A DNA stretch of 64,000 nucleotides from the NCBI RefSeq assembly GCF_003719195.1, contig NZ_CP024996.1, forward strand, positions 3,100,001 to 3,164,000, given 5' to 3'. The position numbers and the translations under genes were made by a program. Numbering within the stretch: position 1 is the first letter of the stretch; every line of letters starts with the position of its first letter. The DNA comes from Herbaspirillum rubrisubalbicans. Its GTDB lineage: Bacteria; Pseudomonadota; Gammaproteobacteria; Burkholderiales; Burkholderiaceae_D. Below the pieces are notes generated by a model. It saw nothing but the letters and a program-made list of their open reading frames with translations. It made no database searches and was not told the DNA's origin. Below are positions 45,393 to 54,623 of the stretch, in pieces.

Positions 45393-45806
45393 TTATTTCA
45401 GTTCATGCCCGGGCGTAAGCTCCCAGCAACGCGGGCTGTGGGCGAAGCCGATATGACTGTAGTAGTCGGTGGCATCGGGTGCGGCCAGCAGGCGCAGGCG
45501 GCAACGCGGCCCGAGGCGGCTGCGAGCAGCGCGGATGAGTTCCTTGCCGATGCCCTGGCGCTGGTAGCGCTCATCCACGGCCAGTTCCGACATGTAGCAA
45601 GCGTAGACGAAATCGGTCACGCAACGCGCCACGCCGACCAGCACATCGCCGTCCCAGGCGGTCGCGATCAGGCTGGCATGGCTGACCATCGCTTCCATGC
45701 AATCGCGGTCCTCCAGTGGACGGCGCGGCCCCAGTGACGTGCGGGAAAGGACATCGATGAATTGCTCCGCCGTAAGACGAAGATCGGTGCGGTACACGAT
45801 GGACAT
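45393..45806 (-). CDS. GNAT-family N-acetyltransferase (2)
   Basis: 137 aa, compact GNAT. Acetyl-CoA motif VDERYQRQGIGKELIRAA is canonical (Q-x-x-G-I-G). C-terminal DATDYYSHIGFAHSPRCWEL is typical of the YhbS/arylamine-type small group. Starts MSIVYRTDLRLTAEQFIDVL. Substrate unknown; possibly co-transcribed with the other GNAT gene. Confidence 0.88.
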   Translation of the reverse strand: MSIVYRTDLRLTAEQFIDVLSRTSLGPRRPLEDRDCMEAMVSHASLIATAWDGDVLVGVARCVTDFVYACYMSELAVDERYQRQGIGKELIRAARSRLGPRCRLRLLAAPDATDYYSHIGFAHSPRCWELTPGHELK

Positions 45807-45854
45807 GCGCGGCTCACTGTCGGTCAGTCGAAACCGCCCACGTTAACATAAAAC

Positions 45855-45886
45855 GGCTGCCTATAGACAATAGGCCATAGGCAGCC
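45855..45886 (-). terminator. Terminator of the acyl-CoA operon
   Basis: GGCTGCCTAT (45855-45864) and ATAGGCAGCC (45877-45886), perfect 10 bp; on the minus strand followed by GTTTTATG. Confidence 0.8.
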
Positions 45887-45956
45887 CCACATCCGTGCCG
45901 CATCAGGTCATGGTGCAGAAAACGTCAGCCGATGTGCCGCTTCGTTCAATCGGGCA

Positions 45957-46739
45957 TCAGGCGTTTTTCCACTGTGGCGGACGTTTTTCGAGGAAGGCTT
46001 GGACGCCCTCCTGCTGGTCCTGGGTATCGAACAGATCGACGAACAGTTCGCGTTCGGTCTGCAGGATAGTGCCCAGCGGATTGTGACGCGCCCCTTGAAT
46101 CAGCTTCTTGCTGGCCGCTACCGAGGAAGGACTCTGCTTTTGCGCCTGCTGCGCCAGCGCCAGCGCCCGTTCGCGCGCCTGGCCACGCGGCACCACTTCT
46201 TCCACCAGGCCGATGCGCAGCGCCGTCTCGGCATTGACCCGCTCGCCGCACAGGATCATGCGCTTGGCCCACCCCTCACCGACCAGCCAGGGCAGGTTCT
46301 GGGTGCCGCCGGCACACGGCAACAGGCCCACCGCTGCCTCCGGCAAGGCCATCTGGGCTTGCTCCTCGGCGATGCGGATGTCGCAAGCCAGCGCACATTC
46401 CAGACCGCCGCCCATGGCATAGCCATTGATGGCGGCAATGGAGACGCCGCGGAAGGACGACAGCGTCTCGAAGGCTTCGCCGAAGCGGCGCGCCATCTCG
46501 CGCGCCATGGCCTTGTCGCCATCGGCAAACAGTTTCAGGTCGGCGCCGGCGGAGAAGAATTTTTCCCCCTCGCCAGTGACCACCAGGGTGTAGATTTCGC
46601 GCTCGGCATTGAGCTCCTTGACCAGGCGCGTGAGGTCCGAGAGGGCCTGGCGGGTCCAGGTATTGGCCGGTGGATTGGACAGTGTCAGTACGGCGGTGTG
46701 GCCGTGTTTTTCCAGCTTCAGGTTGGTATAGGTGCTCAT
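45957..46739 (-). CDS. Enoyl-CoA hydratase/isomerase-family protein
   Basis: 260 aa crotonase fold. Both catalytic Glu positions of hydratases are kept: AMGGGLECALACDIRIA and ALPEAAVGLLPCAGGTQN; oxyanion-hole segment FSAGADLKLFADGD. Hydrates a 2-enoyl-CoA. The gene is 23 bp after an acyl-CoA dehydrogenase, so the two likely act in sequence in fatty-acid or branched-chain (valine) degradation. Confidence 0.9.
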   Translation of the reverse strand: MSTYTNLKLEKHGHTAVLTLSNPPANTWTRQALSDLTRLVKELNAEREIYTLVVTGEGEKFFSAGADLKLFADGDKAMAREMARRFGEAFETLSSFRGVSIAAINGYAMGGGLECALACDIRIAEEQAQMALPEAAVGLLPCAGGTQNLPWLVGEGWAKRMILCGERVNAETALRIGLVEEVVPRGQARERALALAQQAQKQSPSSVAASKKLIQGARHNPLGTILQTERELFVDLFDTQDQQEGVQAFLEKRPPQWKNA

Positions 46740-46762
46740 GTTCTTCCTTGAAAGGGGTTGGC

Positions 46763-47923
46763 TCAGCGAATGTCGTCCAGCGTGTCGCGGCCCAACAGAT
46801 TGCGCGAGATGATGACGCGCATGATTTCATTGGTGCCTTCCAGGATCTGGTGTACCCGCACGTCGCGGAAATAGCGCTCCAGCGGATATTCGCGGATGTA
46901 GCCATAGCCGCCATGCAATTGCAGCGCCTCATTGCAGATGTTGAAGCCCAGGTCGGTGGCCAGGCGCTTGGCCATGGCGCAATAGGTGGTGGCCTCGGGT
47001 GAGCCGGCATCCAGTTTGGTGGCTGCCAGACGTACCATCTGGCGGGCCGCCACCAGCTCGGTCTGCATGTCGGCCAGCTTGAATTGCAGCGCCTGGAAAT
47101 CGGCAATGGGACGGCCGAACTGCTTGCGCTCCTTGATGTAGGCATGGGCCGCATCCAGCGCCGCCTGGGCCGCACCGACCGAACAGGTGGCGATGTTGAT
47201 GCGCCCGCCATCGAGCCCCTTCATGGCGAACACAAAGCCCTCGCCCTCCTCGCCCAGCAGGTTGCCCACCGGCACCTTGACGTTGTCGAAGCTGATGGTG
47301 CGGGTGGGCTGGCTGTTCCAGCCCATCTTGCTTTCCTTCTTGCCATAGCTGATGCCGGGAGTGTCGCCGGGCACCACGATGGCCGACACGCCGCGCGCAC
47401 CGGGGCCACCGGTGCGCGCCATCACCACCAGCAGATCGGTGCTGCCAGCGCCCGAGATGAAGGCCTTGGAACCGTTGATGAGATAGAAGTCGTCGACCCG
47501 GCGCGCGGTGGTCTTGAGCGAGGCGGCATCCGAACCCGAGCCCGGTTCGGTCAGACAATAGGAACCGATCTTGTGCCCGGCCGCCAATTGCGCGCACCAT
47601 TCTTCCTTCAGTTCGCCCTGCCCCCAGGTGGCCACCATCCAGCTGACCATGTTGTGGATGGTGAGATAGGCGGCAGTCGAAGTACAGGCGCGTGCCAGTT
47701 CTTCGAAGACGATGGTCGCATCCAGCCGTGACAGCCCCAGGCCACCCTCATTTTCGGGGGTATAGAGGCCGCAAAAGCCCAGTTCGCCGGCCTTGGCGAT
47801 CACGTCCAGGGGGAAATGCGCCTCTTCATCCCACTTGGCCGCAAAGGGCGCCATCTCGCCGGCAGCAAAGGCGCGGGCGCTTTGCTGGAAGGCCAGTTGG
47901 TCTTCGTTGAGTTCAAAATCCAT
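46763..47923 (-). CDS. Acyl-CoA dehydrogenase, short/branched-chain type
   Basis: 386 aa from ATG 47923 (MDFELNEDQLAFQQSARAFA). FAD enzyme; SYCLTEPGSGSDAASLKT and HGGYGYIREYPLERYFRDVRVHQI are diagnostic, and the catalytic Glu sits in QILEGTNEIMR. Sequence flavour matches isobutyryl-CoA dehydrogenase (ACAD8-like), which fits valine breakdown with the following hydratase. Electron acceptor is ETF, not in the window. Confidence 0.9.
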   Translation of the reverse strand: MDFELNEDQLAFQQSARAFAAGEMAPFAAKWDEEAHFPLDVIAKAGELGFCGLYTPENEGGLGLSRLDATIVFEELARACTSTAAYLTIHNMVSWMVATWGQGELKEEWCAQLAAGHKIGSYCLTEPGSGSDAASLKTTARRVDDFYLINGSKAFISGAGSTDLLVVMARTGGPGARGVSAIVVPGDTPGISYGKKESKMGWNSQPTRTISFDNVKVPVGNLLGEEGEGFVFAMKGLDGGRINIATCSVGAAQAALDAAHAYIKERKQFGRPIADFQALQFKLADMQTELVAARQMVRLAATKLDAGSPEATTYCAMAKRLATDLGFNICNEALQLHGGYGYIREYPLERYFRDVRVHQILEGTNEIMRVIISRNLLGRDTLDDIR

Positions 47924-48038
47924 GCTTGTCTCCGGTTCATTGTCGTTCTGCGTGCATTGCATTGGCGCCATAGCTTAATGGAATTCGCGCCGGGCAGTTG
48001 TCACCGGCGCGACATTGGCGCGCAGCAAGACAGCAGGC

Positions 48039-51000
48039 TCAGGCCGCCGCTTCCACCGAGGGCTGGCCCGCCCGTTCGAAGGCCGCCAGCAAGCTCGCCT
48101 GACGGGCGTGCATGTGCTCCACGGCCTGCTGCTTGACGTGACCATAGCCGCGTACCAGTTGCGGCAACTGTGCCAGTTCGATGGCGGTAGGCAGATTGTC
48201 AGTCGTCAGGCGCGGCAACAGGCCCAATACCAGAGAGCGATATTGCACGATCAGGGCGCGCTCCATGCGACGCTCCGCCGTGCGGCCAAAGACGTCCAGC
48301 ACACCACCGCGCAAGCCCTTCATGCGCGCCAGCAGCTTGAAGGCCGTCATCATCCAACCACCATAGCGGGCCTTGAGCAGATGCCCCTGACCATCCTTGC
48401 GCGCCAGGACCGGCGGTGCCAGGTGGAAGCTGAGCGTGAAATCTCCCTCGAACTGCTGCGCCAGCGCCTGCTGGAACTGACCATTGGTATAGAGCCGCGC
48501 CACTTCGTATTCATCCTTGTAGGCCATCAACCTGGACAGCTGTCGGGCCACCGTCATGCTCAGCTTGTCGCTGCCCAGCGGTGCTTCGGCGGCGTGTACT
48601 GCTTCCACCACTTCGGCATACTGGGCGGCATAGGCGGCATCCTGGTAATCGGTCAGCAAGGCCACGCTGCGCTTGATCCATTGCTCCAGCGAGAGCGGCA
48701 TGTGCAACACCACCGGCTGCGCCGGCACAGCGATATTTTCCACCTTCAGCAGATCGACCGCAGCCCGCCGCCCCCAGCCGAAGGCGCTCTGGTTGGCCTG
48801 CACCGCCACGCCATTGAGTTCGATGGCACGCAGCAGTGCGGCTTCGGTCAGCGGCAATTCACCGCGCTGCCAGGCATAGCCCAGCATGAAGAGATTGGTG
48901 GCGATGGCATCCCCCATGAGCGCCGTGGCCAGGCGTGTGGCGTCGATGAAGTCGGCCTGCTGGCCCACCGATTCGATGATCAGGGCCTTGACCTCCTCCA
49001 GGGGGAACTGCCAGTCCGGGTTGCGTGCGAATTGGCCCGGGGGTTGCTGGTGCAGGTTCACCACGGCGCGGGTGCGACCGGGGCGCATCTTGGAGATGGC
49101 ATCGAAGGCGCCTGCGGTGAGCATGTCGCAGCCCAGCACCAGGTCGGCTTCGCCGGTGGCGATGCGCTGCGCGCCAATGGCCTCGCGCCGGGCGGCGATG
49201 CGCACGTGCGAGGTCACCGAGCCATTCTTTTGCGACATGCCGGTCATGTCCAGCACCGAGACGCCCTTGCCTTCCAGGTGTGCGGCCATGCCCATCAAGG
49301 CGCCGATGGTGATGACCCCGGTGCCGCCGATGCCGTTGATGAGGATGTTGAAGGGCGTGTCGCAGGAGGGCAGGACCGGCTGCGGCAGTGGGCCGAAATC
49401 ATACTCGGCGCCCTGCCTGGTGGTGCCGGTGCGCGACTTCTTGAGCTTGCCGCCGGTGACCGTCACGAAGCTGGGACAGAAGCCTTTCACACAGGAATAA
49501 TCCTTGTTGCAAGAGGATTGATCGATGACGCGCTTGCGGCCCAGCTCGGTTTCCAGCGGCAGGATAGCGGTGCAGTTCGATTGCGTGCCGCAATCGCCGC
49601 AGCCTTCGCAGACGGCGGAGTTGATGAAGAGACGTTCATCGGGATCGGGCAATTGTCCCTTCTTGCGACGCCGACGCTTTTCCGCCGCGCAGGTCTGGTC
49701 ATAAATAATGACGCTCACGCCCGGCCACTCGCGCAGTTCGCGCTGGACCGCATCCATCTGCTGACGATCATGCACGCTCACGATGGACGGCAACTGGGTG
49801 CGCTCGGCATAGCGCGCGATGTCTTCGGACACCAGGGCGATACGCTGCACGCCTTCGGCCGCCATCTGCTGCGCAATCATCGGCACCGAGATCGTACCGT
49901 CGACCGGCTGGCCTCCGGTCATGGCCACCGCATCGTTGTAGAGGATCTTGTAGGTGATATTGACCTTGGCCGCCACGGCGGCGCGAATGGCGAGGTAACC
50001 GGAATGGAAATAGGTGCCATCGCCCAGGTTGGCAAACACGTGCGGCACCTTGGAAAAAGGCGCCTGCCCGATCCAGGGCGCACCCTCGCCGCCCATGTGG
50101 GTGGTCAGCTTGTTGAATTCGGGATAGATGGCGGTAGCCATGACGTGACAGCCGATGCCGGCCAGCGCAAAGCTGCCCTCGGGCACGCGGGTGGAGGTAT
50201 TGTGCGGGCAGCCCGAGCAATAGTAGGCCGGGCGCGGCGGCGTATTGACCGCCTTGGTGAGCACCGCATCCTTGGCATCGAGAAAGGCCAGGCGCGCCTT
50301 GATGAGGTCGCTGGTATGAAAGCGCGCGATGCGCGCAGCGATCACGCGGGCGATCTGGGCCACCGAGAAATCGGCCTTGGAAGTGAGCAGCCACTCGCCG
50401 CGCGGGGCCACCCATTCCCCCTTTTCATCGAACTTGCCGATCACGCGCGGACGCACGTCGTCGCGCCAGTTGTAAAGCTGTTCCTTCAACTGGTATTCGA
50501 CCATCTGGCGTTTTTCTTCCACCACCAGGATTTCATCCAGGCCTTGCGCAAATTCGCGCACGCCTTCCGGTTCCAGCGGCCAGGGCATGGAGACCTTGAA
50601 CAGCCGCAAGCCGATCTCGGCGGCAAAGGCTTCATCGATGCCCAGCTCGGACAGCGCTTCCAACACGTCGAGATAGGATTTGCCAGAAGCGATGATGCCC
50701 AGCCGCGCACGGGGACTGTCGATCATCACGCGATTGAGCTGGTTGGCACGCGCATAGGCCAGCGCGGCATAGATCTTGTAGTCCTGCATCAGCGCTTCCT
50801 GCTTGCGCGCCTGTACGCCCAGGGTGTCGGTGGACAGGCGCGCATTCAAGCCGCCCGGGGGCATGACGAAATCGGTCGGCAAGCGGATCTCGACCCGCAA
50901 CGGATTGGCATCCACCGAAGCACTCGACTCGACCGTATCGGCCAGCGCCTTGAAGCCAACCACGCAACCGGAGTAACGCGACATGGCCCAACCATGCAGC

Positions 51001-51755
51001 CCCAGGTCCAGGTATTCCTGGACGTTGCAGGGATAGAGCATGGGGATCATCGAGGCCGAGAAGATGTGATCGGACTGGTGCGGCAGCGTCGAGGAATAGG
51101 CGCCATGATCGTCTCCAGCCACCAGCAGCACGCCGCCGTGGGCCGAGGTGCCGGCATGGTTCATGTGCTTGAGCACATCGCCGCAGCGGTCCACGCCCGG
51201 CCCCTTGCCATACCACATGGCATAGACGCCGTCGTAGTCGGAGGGCCCGATCAGTTTGATCTGCTGCGTGCCCCAGACGGCCGTGGCGGCCATGTCTTCG
51301 TTCACGCCCGGCTGGAACTTCACGCGCTGCGCGGCCAGGTGCGGCTGGGCCTGCCACAGTGCTTCATCCAGCCCGCCCAGGGGCGAGCCGCGATAGCCCG
51401 AAATGAAACCGGCTGTATTCAGGCCCGCGGCGCGGTCACGGATCTGCTGCAACATGGGCAGGCGCACCAGGGCCTGGATGCCGGAGAGATAGATGCTGCC
51501 TGCGGTAGCGGTGTATTTGTCGTCCAGACTGACAGGCGCCAGCCCGGAAGTGTCAGCAACTGTATCGGTAGAGTGTGCGCAGACGGTAGGCAAGCCGTCT
51601 GTCGCGGGGGAACCGGGTGTCTGCTGTGACTGTGATACCTCTTGCAGGACCGGCCAGTGAGCGCTCACTTGGGTCGCAGCCTGTGCGCAGTTGCGATCGC
51701 CCTCTACGGTAGGCGTCGCCGCTGCGGCAGGCTCAGCTGCCGAACGGATGTGCAT
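48039..51755 (-). CDS. Fused indolepyruvate ferredoxin oxidoreductase
   Basis: 1238 aa from ATG 51755 with GGAG upstream. Single-chain alpha-beta form of the TPP-dependent 2-ketoacid oxidoreductase that decarboxylates aryl pyruvates to acyl-CoA and reduces ferredoxin. Alpha pyrimidine domain from about 80 (ISGYRGSPLGGLDEALW), TPP-binding ANLGDGTYFHSGYLA, Fe-S cluster CEGCGDCGTQSNC, gamma-like domain INGIGGTGVITIGALMG. The first ~75 residues are a low-complexity Ala/Thr/Gln extension before the conserved start LDDKYTATAG. Relevant to aromatic amino-acid catabolism and possibly auxin precursor turnover. Standalone gene. Confidence 0.92.
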   Translation of the reverse strand: MHIRSAAEPAAAATPTVEGDRNCAQAATQVSAHWPVLQEVSQSQQTPGSPATDGLPTVCAHSTDTVADTSGLAPVSLDDKYTATAGSIYLSGIQALVRLPMLQQIRDRAAGLNTAGFISGYRGSPLGGLDEALWQAQPHLAAQRVKFQPGVNEDMAATAVWGTQQIKLIGPSDYDGVYAMWYGKGPGVDRCGDVLKHMNHAGTSAHGGVLLVAGDDHGAYSSTLPHQSDHIFSASMIPMLYPCNVQEYLDLGLHGWAMSRYSGCVVGFKALADTVESSASVDANPLRVEIRLPTDFVMPPGGLNARLSTDTLGVQARKQEALMQDYKIYAALAYARANQLNRVMIDSPRARLGIIASGKSYLDVLEALSELGIDEAFAAEIGLRLFKVSMPWPLEPEGVREFAQGLDEILVVEEKRQMVEYQLKEQLYNWRDDVRPRVIGKFDEKGEWVAPRGEWLLTSKADFSVAQIARVIAARIARFHTSDLIKARLAFLDAKDAVLTKAVNTPPRPAYYCSGCPHNTSTRVPEGSFALAGIGCHVMATAIYPEFNKLTTHMGGEGAPWIGQAPFSKVPHVFANLGDGTYFHSGYLAIRAAVAAKVNITYKILYNDAVAMTGGQPVDGTISVPMIAQQMAAEGVQRIALVSEDIARYAERTQLPSIVSVHDRQQMDAVQRELREWPGVSVIIYDQTCAAEKRRRRKKGQLPDPDERLFINSAVCEGCGDCGTQSNCTAILPLETELGRKRVIDQSSCNKDYSCVKGFCPSFVTVTGGKLKKSRTGTTRQGAEYDFGPLPQPVLPSCDTPFNILINGIGGTGVITIGALMGMAAHLEGKGVSVLDMTGMSQKNGSVTSHVRIAARREAIGAQRIATGEADLVLGCDMLTAGAFDAISKMRPGRTRAVVNLHQQPPGQFARNPDWQFPLEEVKALIIESVGQQADFIDATRLATALMGDAIATNLFMLGYAWQRGELPLTEAALLRAIELNGVAVQANQSAFGWGRRAAVDLLKVENIAVPAQPVVLHMPLSLEQWIKRSVALLTDYQDAAYAAQYAEVVEAVHAAEAPLGSDKLSMTVARQLSRLMAYKDEYEVARLYTNGQFQQALAQQFEGDFTLSFHLAPPVLARKDGQGHLLKARYGGWMMTAFKLLARMKGLRGGVLDVFGRTAERRMERALIVQYRSLVLGLLPRLTTDNLPTAIELAQLPQLVRGYGHVKQQAVEHMHARQASLLAAFERAGQPSVEAAA

Positions 51756-52126
51756 TGCTTGTCTCCAAAATTTTTGTTTCAGATAGCGTCTGCCATTACT
51801 GCGCCGGGTACGGCACATCACTGCCAGACACATCGACCGTGGTAGCGGTCAACACAACAATCTCCGTCTCGAAAACTGCTGTGACTGAAGTCTATCCGCA
51901 GGGCGCGAAGAGGCACAAATACCGAATGAGGATAGGGATATAAGAAAAAACGATGACCGATCAAACAGCATTGCCGGAAGGCAATGAAACGTTTGCCTGC
52001 CGTAGGCATATTTTTCATCTGCCTGACAGCAAGAGGCGTTATGCTTGCGCACACTGCCTGCAATGGCCGTTCTGACCGGGCCAGGCAGTCCTCTTACAAC
52101 CTATCTCGCCCCCCCCCTCGACAGCC
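51756..52126. other. 371-bp divergent region, ior / GGDEF gene
   Basis: No coding sequence supported. Locally AT-rich around 51920-51960. Contains the tandem hairpins at 51969-52016 described separately. A TATAAG box near 51939 could be a -10 element, but I see no clear -35. Confidence 0.4.
51969..52016 (+). ncRNA. Tandem hairpins with T-run: possible leader attenuator or small RNA 3' end
   Basis: Hairpin 1: CATTGCC, loop GGAA (GNRA type), GGCAATG (51969-51986). Hairpin 2: TGCCT, loop GCCGT, AGGCA (51994-52008), followed by TATTTTTC. It lies about 110 bp before the diguanylate cyclase start. I compared it by eye with the GEMM c-di-GMP riboswitch and did not find its conserved core. Could also simply be a short terminator. 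Confidence 0.35.
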
Positions 52127-53071
52127 ATGACCAACCACACACAAGAACAAATGGAACCCGATAGTGCGGTCTACAAGACCTTGCTGGAATCGACCAAGGC
52201 GATTCCCTGGAAGATCGACTGGAGCACCATGCAATTCACCTACATCGGCCCGCAGATCGAACAATTGCTGGGCTGGACACCGGAGAGCTGGAAGAGCGCC
52301 GACGACTGGGCCATGCGCATCCATGCCGACGAGCGTGAAGCGGTGGTCAATTTCTGCATCTCGCAATCCAAGGCCGGTGCCGATCATGAGGCCGACTACC
52401 GGGCGCTGACCCGCGATGGTGAACACGTCTGGATCCGCGACGTGGTGCACGTGGTACGCAATCCCGATGGCAGCCCCAATGCGCTGATCGGCTTCATGTT
52501 CGACATCACCGAGCGCAAGAAGACCGAGGCGCGTCTAATCGAATTGCAGAAGGAACTGGAAGCGCTGTCCTACCGGGATGGCCTGACCAATGTGGCCAAC
52601 CGCCGCATGTTCGATTCCGCACTCGAAGTGGAGTGGGCCAATGCGATAAACACCCGCGCGCCGCTGTCGCTGATCATGCTCGACATCGATTACTTCAAGC
52701 AATACAACGACCACTACGGCCACATCCGCGGCGATGAATGCTTGAAACAGGTGGCCCAGCTCCTGAGCCAGACCGCGACCCGCAGCCGCGATTTCTTCGC
52801 CCGCTATGGTGGCGAGGAATTCGTGCTGATCCTGCCGGAGTGCGATGAAAAGGCCGCCCTGCAAGTGGCCCAGCGCTGCCGTAGCCTGATTGCGCAAGCC
52901 GCCATTCCCCATGCCGGCTCACAGGTGGCGCCACACATCACCATCAGCCAGGGCGTGAGCACCATCGTGCCTTCGCCCATGGACCAGCGCATTGACTTCC
53001 TGGAACTGGCCGACCGCCGTCTGTACCGTGCCAAGCAACTGGGCCGTAACTGTATCGCCGTGGACGAGTGA
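52127..53071 (+). CDS. PAS-GGDEF diguanylate cyclase
   Basis: 314 aa, cytoplasmic. N-terminal PAS/PAC (about 15-130: ST-KAIPWKIDWSTMQFTYIG, PAC end LIGFMFDITERKK), then GGDEF domain (about 145-312) with active-site GGEEF (FFARYGGEEFVLIL) and an RSRD product-inhibition site 5 residues upstream. Makes c-di-GMP from GTP; should be active and feedback-controlled. PAS ligand unknown. Monocistronic or followed by phzF-like gene 70 bp on. Confidence 0.93.
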   Translation: MTNHTQEQMEPDSAVYKTLLESTKAIPWKIDWSTMQFTYIGPQIEQLLGWTPESWKSADDWAMRIHADEREAVVNFCISQSKAGADHEADYRALTRDGEHVWIRDVVHVVRNPDGSPNALIGFMFDITERKKTEARLIELQKELEALSYRDGLTNVANRRMFDSALEVEWANAINTRAPLSLIMLDIDYFKQYNDHYGHIRGDECLKQVAQLLSQTATRSRDFFARYGGEEFVLILPECDEKAALQVAQRCRSLIAQAAIPHAGSQVAPHITISQGVSTIVPSPMDQRIDFLELADRRLYRAKQLGRNCIAVDE

Positions 53072-53141
53072 ACTGTATCTGTCTGGCAGCGGGGAGCGTG
53101 GCTACAATCAAGCGCTCCTACTCCACTGCTGCGAGACTGCC

Positions 53142-54032
53142 ATGCCTGCTACTTACACCTACCGCCTGCTCAACGTCTTCGCCGAATCGACCTTCGGCGG
53201 CAATCCCCTGTGCGTGTTCGAAGACGCACGCGGCCTGGATGAGGCCACCATGCAGGCGCTGGCGCTGCAATTCAACCTTTCGGAAACCACCTTCATTTTT
53301 CCCTCGACGCTGGCCGATGCGCGGGTACGTATCTTCACCACCGGTTATGAAATGCCCTTTGCCGGCCATCCCACACTGGGTACGGCACAGGTGGTGCGCG
53401 AGTTGCGCGGCTGCGGCGATGCGCTGACGCTGGAATTCAAGGCTGGGGTGGTGCCGGTCAACGCACGCGACAATGTCTGGACCTTCACCGCGCCCTGCCC
53501 CGGTGGAGCCAAAACCGCCCCCTCCCCGCTCACCCGCGCCGAGGTAGCCGCCTTGCTGGGCCTGCAAGTCAGCGACCTGGCCAGTGATCCACTGTGGGTC
53601 GATACCGGGGCCGACCAGTTCCTGATCCCGCTGCGCTCACCCGAGGCCGTGCGCCGCGCCCAACCCGACAGTGCACTGCTGGAACGCTGGCCCACCAGCA
53701 GCCTGGGACGCAGGACGGCGTATGTGTTCGCCTTCGACGAAGAAGCACCGGACCAGGTGCTGGCACGCTACTTTTTCACCAAGCAGGGCGGCGGCGTAGC
53801 CGAAGATCCGGGCACCGGCTCGGCCTGCGCCAACCTGGGCGGTTGGCTGATGGCCACCGGCCATGCATTACCGGCCCGCTATGCCATCTCCCAGGGCGCG
53901 GCGGTGGATCGTCCTTCGCTCCTGTACCTCGATGTCAGCGCAGCGGGAGCAATCCAGGTGGGTGGCCGGGTCATCGAGATCGGGCGCGGTACCGTCACCA
54001 TCGATCCGGTCGGCCAGACCATGCTGGCCTGA
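53142..54032 (+). CDS. PhzF-family isomerase-like protein
   Basis: 296 aa from ATG 53142 (MPATYTYRLLNVFAEST). Two-domain diaminopimelate-epimerase fold; catalytic Glu48 (LSETTFIF), EMPFAGHPTLGTA and GGGVAEDPGTGSACANLGG are intact. Family catalyses an isomerisation like that of PhzF in phenazine synthesis, but no other phz genes are present, so the substrate is unknown and phenazine production should not be inferred. Confidence 0.88.
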   Translation: MPATYTYRLLNVFAESTFGGNPLCVFEDARGLDEATMQALALQFNLSETTFIFPSTLADARVRIFTTGYEMPFAGHPTLGTAQVVRELRGCGDALTLEFKAGVVPVNARDNVWTFTAPCPGGAKTAPSPLTRAEVAALLGLQVSDLASDPLWVDTGADQFLIPLRSPEAVRRAQPDSALLERWPTSSLGRRTAYVFAFDEEAPDQVLARYFFTKQGGGVAEDPGTGSACANLGGWLMATGHALPARYAISQGAAVDRPSLLYLDVSAAGAIQVGGRVIEIGRGTVTIDPVGQTMLA

Positions 54033-54060
54033 ACCATTGGCCCCTGGCCTCCGGCTCCAT

Positions 54061-54144
54061 TCACGCGACCAATCCACCTTCCTGCGTGAGCGGGAAGATC
54101 AGCGCATGTAGCCAATCCATGAACTCCAGCAGCCGTGCCGGCAC
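54061..54144 (-). pseudogene. 3' remnant of a LysR-family regulator
   Basis: Minus-strand frame of 28 codons to the stop at 54061: PARLLEFMDWLHALIFPLTQ then EGGLVA, the usual tail of LysR effector domains (R-x-x-x-F-x-D-W-L). The rest of the gene is missing; sequence changes abruptly at ~54145 into an SDR fragment on the other strand. Confidence 0.6.
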
Positions 54145-54320
54145 GTGGCGGCTGGCCGAGGGTGGTCGCATCATCAACATCTCCAGCGGCCTGGCGCGCT
54201 TCTCGCTGCCGGGCTGGCCGGCCGGATGATATCGGCGCTGCCATCGCCTCCCTGCTGCGCCCCGACAATGGCTGGATCAATGCCCAGCGCGTGGAAGTCT
54301 CGGGCGGCATGTTCATCTAA
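54145..54320 (+). pseudogene. Short-chain dehydrogenase fragment with internal deletion
   Basis: First piece LAEGGRIINISSGLARFSLP is the SDR strand carrying the catalytic Ser region. It runs directly, with a frameshift near 54228, into DDIGAAIASLLRPDNGWINA and QRVEVSGGMFI, the SDR C-terminus ending at TAA 54320. The YxxxK segment between is lost, as is the Rossmann N-terminus. Non-functional. Confidence 0.75.
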
Positions 54321-54623
54321 GGCTGATAAGGCTGATGGATGCGGGTGGGAACCCTGCTCGCGTCCATTGCCATGCCGGTATTGTCTGTGATTTTTCATGC
54401 CATCCTGATCACCTCCCCGAGGCTTTTCGTCTGCCTCGCCACATCGGCTGCAGACCCGCTCCCAGCCTGCCGCGATCACATCCTTCGCATTCTGTTGCGC
54501 AATGGAATCTGCTCGGGTAACATCGCTCGGCGCCTGGTAACCCACCGGTCCGGCAGCAGCAACAGAACAACAGCAAGGGCGCCGCCCCGGGTGCGGCGCT
54601 TTCGGAAAGGATGAGACACCGGC
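54321..54623. other. 303-bp region before the periplasmic binding protein gene
   Basis: No gene recognised; open frames here lack conserved sequence. A hairpin GCGCCGC (54579-54585), loop CCCGGGT, GCGGCGC (54593-54599) followed by TTTC stands 20 bp before the next start and might be a weak terminator of upstream reads or an attenuator. Confidence 0.45.

Noticed and set aside
48015..51629. A 1204-codon open frame on the plus strand
   Set aside because: Antisense to the indolepyruvate oxidoreductase; such frames arise from strong third-position GC. Its translation is rich in His/Gln/Arg with no known domain.
52017..52126. GEMM-type c-di-GMP riboswitch before the GGDEF gene
   Set aside because: The conserved core of GEMM was not found around the hairpins; only generic hairpins are present.
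53142..54032. Phenazine biosynthesis gene
   Set aside because: PhzF-like proteins are widespread; no phzA-G neighbours.
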